Under the pieces are notes generated by a model, which did not search any database, had not been told where the DNA came from, and worked only from the letters and a program-made list of their open reading frames with translations. From Cylindrodendrum hubeiense (Eukaryota > Ascomycota > Sordariomycetes > Hypocreales > Nectriaceae): a stretch of DNA of 40,853 bases. This document shows positions 24,007-34,206 of this stretch, in pieces (the stretch's first letter is position 1; every line of letters starts with the position of its first letter). A program made the translations under genes and the position numbers. The DNA lies in contig JAANBB010000370.1 of the NCBI GenBank assembly GCA_014621425.1, positions 1 through 40,853 on the forward strand. The letters are read 5' to 3'.

Positions 24007-24519
24007 ATGGCCGCGGCCGACGTTTTGGCGTTCACAGAAAGCAGGACAGGAGGCGGATATGGCTGGTCAACGATCCGGCATTCGCCGACTGGGTGGGATG
24101 AGCGGTCTCTGCGCCTGCAGCTGGGAACAATTGCGCATGCATGGGTTGCGCAGAGCTCTCACAGGCAGGTATGTCTCGAGTTTTCATTTCTTTATGACTT
24201 CATCCGGCTTCTCGGGCCGTCGCCGTTGCAAGCGCAGTTGGCTATCTCGAGTCATTCTCAAAGTTTAACAACTCCATCAGTGGCGCTCAACGGTCGACCC
24301 CTCTGAGGGGAACCTGCGACGCCACCCCCCGTTACCCACCACGACGGGAGCTCGACCTCCTCAAAGTTTATCTAACATTCCATCTCTCAGAACCTCCCGA
24401 CCTCCTCTTTACATCATCGACATGTGGCCGCGAAGGCCCTGATAGTCCCTGATTTGTCCCCGAAATGGTTGCGCTGCATCCCCCGCACCTGCGAACCCCC
24501 CGTTTCCTCCAATCGCATC
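24007..24519 (+). other. Leader of the giant gene with a candidate intron and possible alternative first exon
   Basis: An ATG in good context (24007) opens a frame that reaches a strong donor GTATGT at 24169. Two acceptors follow: CATCAG at 24280 and, after a textbook CTAAC branch site, CTCTCAG at 24390. Using the second removes 222 bp (a multiple of three) and joins the 54 codons in frame, without a stop, to the ATG at 24520, which would add 97 residues to the giant protein. If instead the intron is only in the leader, a 6-codon ORF at 24422-24442 precedes the main start. I cannot decide between these. Confidence 0.45.
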
Positions 24520-27500
24520 ATGGACCCCAACGACCCCGACGACTATGCACGACCGCATCTGCCAGCATGGATGGATGCCTTCTTCCTCCCTCCCCCATCC
24601 GATGCGCCCCAAAAGCGCCGCTCTAGCGATGATCTTCTCAGCGACCCGGCCTTTGATGTCTCCGTCGACTTCAATTCTGAGGAGGGGTTCTACGAGATGG
24701 CAAAGAAGAAGAAGGGCGCCTCAAAGCAGTCACTACCTCCCCCGCCACCTGCTGCACCGCCGCCGCCGCCTGCCGATGAGGGCAACAAGGGTGGTGGTGC
24801 CGGTGGTAACGCCAATGGCGGCGATGCCGCTGGCGGTGCTGGCGGTGGTGATGGTGGGAATAACGGCAATGGGATGGATGAGGGCTGGGGAGACTTCGCA
24901 GCAGCCAAGCCGAAGAAGAAGAAGGGCGAACTCGACGTGGGTCTCCCCAGCATACCCACAACCGACTTCGGTGCCGACGCCTTTGATGAAATTAAGTTGG
25001 GGGATGATATGGGAGGGAAGCTTGACCTAGGCCTTGGTCCCCCGGACGGTAAGGGGTTTGGCTCATGGGGGGGGACTAAATGGAATGCCGGAGCCGGGGC
25101 CGCACCCGGGGCCACGCCTGGAGCCGGAGGTGGCAACTGGGACTGGTCTGGCGCAGGAAACGACCCTATGGCAGCGACAGCCGAAGCCAAAACCGACGAG
25201 ATCCCATGGGACATCAATCGCGGAAAACCTAAAAAGGCCGGGAAGTCGAGCCTCTCGTTCGGTGAGTTCGGCGAGATGGAGGAGGAGCACCCCGAGGAAG
25301 CCAAGCCGGAGGAAAAGGAAGACCCTTGGGGGTTCGGTGCCAAAAAGGATACCAAGAAGAAGAAGAACCCCGGTATTTGGGGACCCGATCCTGTCGAAGA
25401 AAAGAAGGACCCAATTGGCGAGCCTGATCCATGGGGTTGGGGAAATTCCAAGAAGAAGCCACCCCCTGAACCCGTGCCAGAGAAGAAGGAGTCTGAAGAC
25501 ATCTGGGACACGTGGGGAATCTCAAAGAAGGACAGAGCGAAGAAAAAGGGCATCATGGACGACATCCCTGAACCCCCTGAACCAGCACCCGATCCACCGC
25601 CATCGGATGAGTTGTGGGGGAATGCCGGATGGTCCAAAAAGGATAAGAAGAAGCCTTCAATCTGGGATGAATCAAACGTGCCAGAACCCGCACCTGATCC
25701 ACCAACCCAACCTGACGACAAGAACGAGAACGATGACTTCTGGAACACGTTCGGCACCAAGAAGAAGGATATGGTACAAGAGGTCGTCGAGGAGCGGCCC
25801 GAGGAGAAACCTGCAGACGGGTGGTCAGCTTGGGGCCTTGCGAAAAAGGTCGGCAAGAAATCAACGTCCATATTTCCCGAATTTGGTGACGACAAAACTG
25901 AGGAAGCCCCCAAACCCGGAGATGATGGCTGGGATTTGTGGGGAACCGGAAAGAAAAAGAAAAACGATCTCATCAGCTTGGACGAGGTGCCCCCCCCTGC
26001 CCCCGAGCCCGTCGAGTCTTCCGGAGGCGAAGGTGGTGGTTTCTTCAGCTCCTGGGGTCTGGGTAGGAAGAAGAAGGCCCCGGAACCTGCCCCGTGGAAA
26101 CCTGACGCCATCGAGGAGCCCAGTGATGAGTTCTGGAACTCTGTCGGCAAGAAAAAGGCTGATCCCCTATCATTCATAGAGGATAATACTGGTGAGACAA
26201 TTCAAACTGACAGTGTGGAGGAGTGCATGAGCAGCAAGGTTGCCAAAGACGACCGTTTGTATTGGAATTAATTCCCAAACAATGTCGAAGCCTCGCAAAA
26301 GCGCCTTGGCTGATCTACCTTCTCCACCGTCAACCCCCCTGAGATAGACATTACTAACCAGACAAACAAACAGTAGACCCACTTGCCGAAGAGCGAGCTG
26401 CCCGAGAAGCAGAAGAGCAAGCTGCCAGGGAAGTACAAGAGCTTTTAGCGCGACAAGCAGAAGAAGCCGAGGCGGCGGCTGAAGATGAAGAGATTGCCAC
26501 ATTACTTGCAAAGAAGGCTAAACGAGGAGGCAAGCTCCTGAGGAAGGATACCGAACGACTTACTCTTCTTCAAGAAAACGCTGCCAACAGAGCCGATGAA
26601 CGTTCCATCCGCGAGGCGGAGGAACAAGCTGCTAGAGAAGCAGAAGAAGCCGTAGCCGCCCAAGCCGCTGCCGCCCAAGCCGCGGAGGAAGCCGCTGCCG
26701 CGGAGGCCGCCGCGGCTGAAGCTGCTGCGCAAGAGGCTGCCGATGCCAAAGCAGCCAAAGTTGCCAAGGAAGAGGAGGAACTCGCAACTCTGACGGCAAA
26801 GAAGGTGAAAAGGAATGGCAAACTTCTCAAGAAAGAGCAGGAACGGCTCAGCGCCCTCCAGGCCAAGTTTGATAAAAGGGCTGAAAAGCAAGCTGCCAAG
26901 GATGCTGAAGCCGCCGTCACTGCCGCCGCCGCCGCCGCCGCTGAGGAAGTTGCTGCTGCAGATGTGGCGGCGGCCGAGGCTGACGCACAAGACGCTGCCC
27001 AGGCTGAAGCAACTGTGATCGCCGAGGAAGAGGAAGAACTTGCGGCCCTGACCGTGAAGAAGATGAAAAGGAACGGTAAACTGCTGAAGAAAGATCAGGA
27101 CCGTTTCAGCTTCCTCTTCGAAAACTCTGCTAAGAGGGCCGAAGAGCGAGCTGCCCACGATGCTGAGCAGGCTGCTCAAGACGCTGAGGTGCAAGCTGCC
27201 AAGGACGCCGAAGAAGCGGCTGCTGCTGAAGCTGCCGCCGCCGAAGAAGCCGCCGCCCTGGAGGCGGCAGAGGCTGAAGCGGCTGCTCAAGCTGCCGCTG
27301 AAGCTGCCGCAGCTGCCGAGGCCGAGGCGGCTGAACTTGCTAAGGAAGTAGAGGAACTCGAATCCCTTAAAGCGAAGAAGGCGAAAAATGGCAAGTTAAC
27401 CAAGAAGGACACGGCCCGCTTCACGGTCCTCGTCGGCCAAGCCGTGAAACGAGCTCAGGAAAAGGCTGCTAAGGAGCGCGAAGAGGCTGCTGCTAAACAA

Positions 27501-30500
27501 GCCGAGGACCAAGCTGCTAAAGAGGCTGAAGAAGCTGCCACCCGCGAGGGAGAGGAGCAAGCTGCTCGAGAAGCTGAGGAGGCCGCCGCTCGAGAAGCCG
27601 CAGAGGCAGAGGCAGCAGAAATCGCCAAAGAGGAGGATGAACTTGCAGCCTTGACGGCAAAGAAGATCAAGAAGGGGAAGTTGACCAAAAAGGACACGGA
27701 AAGGTTCAACGTGCTCACTGATAAGGCCACCCAACGAATGGAGGCTCAAACGACCAAGGAAGCCGAAGAACCCCCAGTCGCAGAGGTGACCGCCATTGAC
27801 ACACCACCCGAGGAGCCCGTGGAACCCCTTGTCGAGGAGCCCGTGGAAGAGCTGCCAGCGGACGATCCTCCAGCAGAAGACCCTCCAGCAGACGACCCTC
27901 CCGCAGAAGACCCTCCCGCAGATTCTGGAGACGTTGCCATTGATGAAGCCGCTGCTGCTGCCGAAGCCGAAGCCGCTGCTGCCAAAGTGGCTGAAGCTAC
28001 CGTCATCGCCGAGGAGGAGGCCGAGCTTGCCGCTCTAGTTGCTAAGAAGGCGAAGAGAGGCAAGCTTGGCAAGAAAGACACCGATCGGTTTAATGTCCTT
28101 ACTGAGAACTCGAATCAAAGAGCGGAAACGAGTGCCAGAGAGGCTGAAGAAAGTGCTGCCGCTGAGGCGCCGCTGCTGAGGCCGCCGCCGCTGCTGAAGC
28201 TGCCGCCGCCGCCGCCGCCGAGGCTGTTGCTGCCAAGGAAGCCGAGGATGCCGCCATCGCCGAGGAAGAGGCAGAGCTGGCTGCATTGGCTGCTAAGAAA
28301 GCGAAGAGAGGCAAGCTCACCAAAAAGGATACTGAACGTTTCAATACCCTGACAGAAAACGCCACCCAACGGGCTGGGCAAGCAACCAAAGAAGCTGAAG
28401 ATCACACTGCTAAAGAGGCGGAAGATGCTGCCGCCGCTGAGGCCGAGGCTGCCGCCGCCGCTGAGGCAGAAGCAGTTGCTGCTGCAGAGGCCGCTGCTGC
28501 AGAAGAAGCTGCAGCTGCCGAAGCCGCTGCTGCAGATGAAGCCGCTGCCCAGGGAGCTGCTGAAGCTGAAGAAGCCGCTGCAGCTGCTGCAAAGGAGGCC
28601 GAAGCTGCTGCCATTGCTGAGGAAGAGGCAGAGCTGGCCACCTTATCCACCAAGAAAGCAAGGAAAGGCAAGCTCATTAAGAAGGACACTGAACGTTTCA
28701 ACATTTTGACGGAGAACGCGGCGAAACGAGCCGAGGCTGCTGCTGAGGCTGAGGCTGTTGCTGCCGCCGCCGCCGCCGAGGCAGAAGAGGCCGCTGCAGC
28801 AGAGGCTGCTGCTGCTGAAGAGGCTGCTGCTGCTGAAGCTGCCGCCGCCGAGGCAGAAGAGGCCGCCGCAGCAGAGGCTGCAGCAATCGAGGCCGCCGAA
28901 GCTGAAGCCGCCGCCATTGTAGCAGAAGACGCAGAGCTTGCTGCCCTCGAGGCCAAGAAGGAAAGGAAGGGCAAGCTCGGCAGGAAAGATACAGACCGTT
29001 TCAATCTCCTGAGTGAAAACGCTGCGACTCGGGCTGCCAAGGTAGCAGAGGAAGAGGCTGCGGTGCAAGCTGCTGCGGACGCTGAGGCAGCTGCCGCTGC
29101 AGAGGCTGAGGAACAAGCTGTGAATGAAGTTGAAGAGGCTGCTGCTGCACAGGCTGCAGAGGCCGAAGCCGTTGTTGTCGCCGAGGAAGAAGCCGAATTA
29201 GCTGCCCTTGAAGCAAAGAAGGCAAGGAAAGGCAAACTAGGCAGGAAGGATACCGACCGCTACAATATTCTTACCGACAACGCCGCCCAGAGAGCCAATA
29301 AGGTTGCAGACGAGGAAGCTGCAAACGCAGCTGACGAGCCTGAGGACGCCACCCCCGAGGACGCTGCCCCTGAGGATGATGGCGACGATGCAGACGTTTT
29401 CGAAGATGCAGCCGATTCAATCCAGGACGAAGTTGTTGTTGACGAAGAGGCCGCTGCTGCTGAAGAGGCTGCTGCTGAAGAGGCTGCAGAAGCAGAGGCC
29501 GCTGCCCAGGCCGCTGAAGAAGCGGTGGCGGCTGAACTCGCTGCAGCAGAAGCTGCCCAGGCGGAAGCTACTGCGGTAGCCGAGGAAGAGGCCGAGCTGG
29601 CTGCCCTTGAAGCCAAGAAAGCAAAGAAAGGCAAGCTGGGCAAGAAAGATACAGACCGCTACAATATTCTTAGCGACAATGCCGCCCAGAGAGCCGAGAA
29701 GGCAGCCGAAGCACAAGCGGCCGTCGAGGCAGCAGAGGCTGCGGCAGCAGAGGCTGCGGCAGCGGAAGAGGCTGCTGCTGCTGAAGTTGCTGCTGCTGAG
29801 GAGGCTGCTGCTCTTGAAGCTGCTGAAGCCGAAGAGGCTGCAGCTAAGGAGGCTGCGGAGGCGGAAGCCGCCGCTGCCCTTGCTGACGAGGAAGCTGAGT
29901 TGGCCGCCTTAGAAGCAAAGAAAGCAAAGAAAGGCAAGCTGGGCAAGAGAGACACAGACCGCTACAATATCCTTAGCGACAATGCCGCCCAGAGAGCTGG
30001 ACAGGCAGCAGAAGAACAAGCTGCTAGGGATGCAGAAGAGGCAGCTGCTGCTGAAGCCGCCGCGGCAGAAGAGGCAGCTGCAGAAGCCGCCGCAGCTGAA
30101 GAAGCCGCCGCAGAAGAAGCCGCAGCTGAGGAAGCCGCTGCAGAAGAAGCTGCCGCTGCTGAAGCCGCTGCAGCTGATGAGGCCGCTGCCGCCGAAGCCG
30201 AGGAGATTGCTACGATTGCTGCGGAAGAAGACGAGTTAGCTACTCTGGCTGCTAAGAAGGCGAAGAAGGGCAAACTCGGTAGGAAAGACACTGATCGCTT
30301 CAACCTCCTTACGGAAAATGCTACCCAAAGAGCCATGAAGGCGGCAGAGGAGCAAGCAGCGAAGGATGCTGAGGAAGCTGCAGCTGCAGCAGAGGCAGAA
30401 GCCGCAGCAGCTGCCGAAGAAGCCGCCGCAGCAGCCGAAGAAGCTGCCGCAGCCGAAGCCGCCGCAGCAGAGGAGGCTGTCGCTATCGCATTTGAAGAGG

Positions 30501-33500
30501 AGGAGCTTGCCGCATTGTCGGCCAAGAAAGCCAAGAAGGGGAAGCTTGGTCGGAAAGATACGGAAAGGTTCAACATTTTGACCGATAATGCTTCTCAACG
30601 TGCTGAGGCAAGGGCCGCTCGCGAAGCAGAAGAGGCTGCTGCCGCAGAAGAAGCTGTTATCGAAGAAGAACCTCAAGAGCCCGCTCCGGGGGAGGAGGAA
30701 GAGGAGGAAGAGGAGATAGCTGAGGAAGAGGTTGAGGAAGAAGAACCACCCGCAGAGGAGCCTGAAGAAGTCTCTCCCGACGCCGACGAGGAAGCTGCCA
30801 TTGCTGAGGAAGAAGCTGCCGCTGCCGAGGCTGCTGCCGCCGCCGAGGCAGAGGCTGCCACCATTGCTGCAGAAGAGGAAGCAGAGCTTGCAACATTGTC
30901 AGCGAAGAAGGCTAAGAGGGGAAAGTTGGGCCGCAAGGACACCGAGCGGTTCAACCTTCTAACCGAGAATGCAGCCATCCGCGCTGAAGAGCAAGCTACC
31001 AAGGAAACCGATAATACTGCGGCACCAGAGGAAGAGGAAGAGGAAGGGGAAGAGGAGCCAGCTGACGAGGAGGCAGAAGAGATTCCTGCTGAAGATTCCG
31101 AAGAGGCCGCCGCCGCCGCCGCCGCTGCTGCTGAAGAAAGAAGCTGCCGCTGCCGAAGAAAGCTGCCGCTGCCGAAGCTGCCGCTGCTGAGGAGGCTGCT
31201 GAGGCCGAAGCCGCTGCCGCTGAAGCTGCTGAAGCTGCTGCCATCGGAGAAGCTGCCGCCCAGATTGAGGCGGAAGATGCGGAACTCGCAGCTTTGAAGT
31301 CGAAGAAGGCCAAGAAGGGCAAGCTTGGCAGAAAAGATACTGAGAGGTTTACTATCCTCACAGAGAATGCCGACAAGCGTGCTGAAGAGAAAGCTGCCAA
31401 GGAGGCCGAAGAAGCCGCAGCAGCAGAGGCAGCAGCAGAGGCAGCCGCTGCGGAAGAGGCCGCCGCTGCTGAGGCCGCTGCTGCTGAAGAGGCGGCAGCT
31501 GCTGAGGCCGCCGAAGCCGAGGCCGCCGCCCTTATCGAAGAGGAGGAGGCCGAGCTAGCAGTATTGAATGCTAAGAAAGCCAAGAGGGGCAAGCTTGGCA
31601 GGAAAGATATGGAAAGATTCAATATGCTGTCAGAGAGTGCCTCCAAGCGCGCCGAAGAGCAAGCTGCTGCTGAGGCTGAGGCCGCTGCTGCGAAGGAAGC
31701 TGAGGAGCAAGCTGCACGGGAGGCTGAGGAAGCTGCCGCTGCTGAAGCTGCTGCCGCTGCCGAGGCAGAAGAGGCTGCTGCGCGAGAAGCTGCTGAGGCA
31801 GAAGCTGCTGCGATCGTTGAAGCGGAGGAATCCGAGCTTGCGGCCCTGATAGCCAAGAAGGCAAGGAAGGGCAAGCTTGGTAGGAAAGATACGGAACGGT
31901 TCAATATACTGACCGACAACGCCGCCCAACGAGCTGAGGAAGCTGCCGCAAAGGAGGCCGAGGCTGAAGCTGAAGCAGACCCAGATCTGGATGACGATCT
32001 GGAACTCGACCCGGACGAAATCGAGGAAATCCTCAGGGCCGGAGAGAAGGGTGGAGCTGGGGAGGATGACGAGGAGTCGTACGAGACTCCTGATGAAGGT
32101 GGGGATGAGGAGGAAGAGGAAGAGGAAGAGGAGGGTGAGGTCGCCATTGAGGAGGACCCTGCCGAAGAGGAACCTGCTCAGCCCGCCGACGAAGCGGAGG
32201 TTGAAGAGGAGGTTGAAGAGGCTGAAGAGGCTGAAGAGGCCGAAGAGGACGACGAAGAGGATGCTGAAGCTGACGCCGATGTTAACGACGAGACTACGGA
32301 AAAGGCGGCTGTTCAAGAAGAGGATGAAGAACAGGAAGAGGAGGAAGATGAAGAAGAGGAAGAAGAGGAAGAGGAAGTCGCTTCCAGGGAACTCCCTGGA
32401 TTTGCCGAAGAAGAGCCTCCCGCTGAGGAGCCTGAAGAACCCGCGGAGGAGGAACCCCAGGTCATGGAGGTAATCGAGACGCCCAGGAAGCCCAAGAAGA
32501 GCCGGAAGAGCAAGTCGAGGCGGATCGAAGTGCCACCACCCGTTCCCGATCCGCCAATGGATCCCCCGTTAACTCCACCGCCCGAGCCGAGATCCGCTAA
32601 GAAGGAACGGCCCAAGCTCAACCGGGAGGGAACTTCATGGAACAAGTGGTCCTCGACCCCGCGTGAGGAGAAGAAGAGGTCATCCAAGTCGAAGTCCAAA
32701 TCCAAGTCAGGCAAACCAATGGACAAGGAGGAAATGGTGTCCTCCAAGGGATCTTCCTCGGACAAGACACCTGCCCGGTCCCGAGTGCCTCCCCTTTTCA
32801 GCACGCCACCCATCACTCGCCAACCGTCTACGCGCGAGAAAAGGGGCAGCGTGAGCAACAAGCGCCGCAACTCGGCGTCGGCCCGTGGCCTCGCATCTCC
32901 GCCTCCTGAAGATGTCCCCGACAAGGCAAGCAAGATCCTCGGGATGGACAAAGACAGGGCAAGCCGGAGAAGGTCCCGCAAAACGCGACCAGAGGATGAG
33001 GATATGGAGATGTCTGGGGCTCTTGATCAGGAAGAAAGCCCCGACAAGCCTGACCGTCGACGGTCAAGACGAGCCCCCCCTGACGAGGACATTGTCATGG
33101 TAGATACCGGCGGTCCTTCCGAAACCCCCCTCAAGCGCGGCTTATCAGGCGCGAAGAAGGCCGGCTTCGGTGGTCTCTTTGCGGGCCTCATGACGCCAAA
33201 GGCGGAGCGCCAAGATCGTCCAGAGCTACCACGTCGCCGCAATACTTACGCAACGACCGATGACGAGGCTCTGCGCGCGGCACAGATGGATGGCGACGCG
33301 GAAGTCGTTGATCCTGATCGAGAGGCCCGGCGCGCCGCCCGCAGAGCTAAGCGGGCTGAGCGTGAGGCTGGCGGACGTGTCACGGAGGAACCAAGGCGTG
33401 ATAGAGATGAAGCCCGCCGTGAGCGTCACCGACGCCGCGATCCCGAGATTGATGCTCGAAGGGACGAGGAAAGGGAGGCGCGGAAGCAGGAGGAGAGAGA

Positions 33501-34206
33501 GGCGCGCCGAGCAGAGCGGCGGGCTGCTCGTCAGCGTGAAGATGAGGAACGTCAAGCGGAAGAGGAACGGGAAACTCGTGAAGCTCGGCGAGAGGAACGG
33601 CGCCGTTTGCGGAAAGAGAAGGAGGAGGCTGCTGCCGCTGCGGCGGCAGCGGAGGAGGAAGAGGAGGCTCGTAGGGCCGCCCGACGCGACCGTCGACGAT
33701 CTCGCCCAATCGATCCCTCCGAAGATGATGTCGAACGCCGTCGCCGGCGTGAGGCCAGAAGGACCGCTCAAGTGGAGGAGCCCGAGGAGATCGGGGAAGG
33801 CTACCGTCGCGGCAGTCGTCGACAAGGCGGCGAGTCAGCCGATGAATCCGGCAATCGGGCATCTCGACGACGTGAGGAGCGAGAGCCCCCAGCATGGCCT
33901 CACTCCGGGACGTCGTCCTGGGTCAAAGAGGTCTCAGACGCGCCGCCTCCGCCTGAAGAAAGCGGACAGGCTGAGGATGTTGGGGAGGACGAGCAAGCAG
34001 CCCGTGAACGTCGGCGAGCCCGGCGCCGAGGCAAGACAGGAGATGGGACACCGGAAGATACGGACGATCAACCGCGACGACGAGTGAGGCGGGAGGATCG
34101 TGAGAAACGATCCGAGGGAAGCGACGAACGCTTCCAGAGCCGGCGCAGCTCGACATTTATGGACACCACGCCTCGAACAAGCTGGTGGAGGAAGATTGCA
34201 GGATAA
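24520..34206 (+). CDS. Giant Trp-Gly/Lys and Ala/Glu/Lys repeat protein, unknown function (frame broken three times)
   Basis: Exons 24520-26191 and 26374-34206, joined by a 182-bp intron (GTGAGA.., branch CTAAC, ..ACAG), encode about 3,167 residues. Residues 1-557 are low in complexity with Gly- and Pro-rich runs and about a dozen motifs of the form D-x-W-x-x-W-G followed by KKDKKK. Residues ~595-2420 hold 18 copies of a charged module (consensus EEAELAALEAKKAKKGKL, then G[KR]KDT[DE]R[FY]NIL and NAAQRA), linked by Ala/Glu-rich, probably helical spacers. After these come a very acidic stretch, a Ser/Lys/Pro-rich region and an Arg/Glu-rich tail ending SWWRKIAG. No catalytic domain, signal peptide or membrane segment is visible. 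Similar proteins in Sordariomycetes are often annotated as neurofilament-like. A scaffold or septal-pore role is a guess. The frame shifts near 28168 (one base missing) and at the A-runs 31137-31139 and 31159-31161 (one base extra each). Strong Kozak-like context at 24520. Confidence 0.82.
24870..26175 (+). repeat. Coding tandem Trp-Gly/poly-Lys motifs
   Basis: Within exon 1 the pattern acidic-x-W-x-x-[WF]-G-x-x-K-K-[DK]-K-K recurs about every 30-45 residues. Clear copies include DPWGFGAKKD, DPWGWGNSKKK, DIWDTWGISKKD, NAGWSKKDKKK, DFWNTFGTKKKD, GWSAWGLAKK, GWDLWGTGKKKK, FFSSWGLGRKKK and EFWNSVGKKK. Spacers are acidic and Pro-rich. Copies differ by many substitutions, so the array is old and kept by selection on the motif. 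Confidence 0.8.
26480..31960 (+). repeat. Eighteen coding copies of a ~40-residue charged module
   Basis: Copies begin near 26491, 26770, 27025, 27346, 27628, 28010, 28262, 28620, 28920, 29180, 29580, 29885, 30220, 30495, 30870, 31270, 31543 and 31830, 250-400 bp apart. Copies 1-4 are the most diverged (for example GGKLLRKDTERLTLL). Copies 10-12 are nearly identical even at DNA level (RYNILSDNAAQRA), which suggests recent expansion in the middle. Linkers of Ala, Glu and Gln vary in length. A five-residue PPADD/PPAED repeat interrupts at 27857-27920. Confidence 0.88.

Noticed and set aside
24690..26177. 495-codon open frame on the minus strand opposite the first exon of the giant gene
   Set aside because: It mirrors the Lys/Trp/Pro-rich exon and gives Phe/Ser/Pro-rich protein with no family features; the plus strand has the ATG, the splice site and the repeat pattern.
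26480..31960. Regularly spaced repeats that could be taken for a CRISPR array or satellite
   Set aside because: The repeat is kept at protein level in one frame, spacers are coding and similar to each other, and the genome is eukaryotic.
28402..32147. Long minus-strand Ala/Ser-rich frames opposite the module array
   Set aside because: GCN/GAN-rich coding DNA leaves complementary frames open. They break up wherever the plus-strand frame breaks and have no start context or splice signals of their own.
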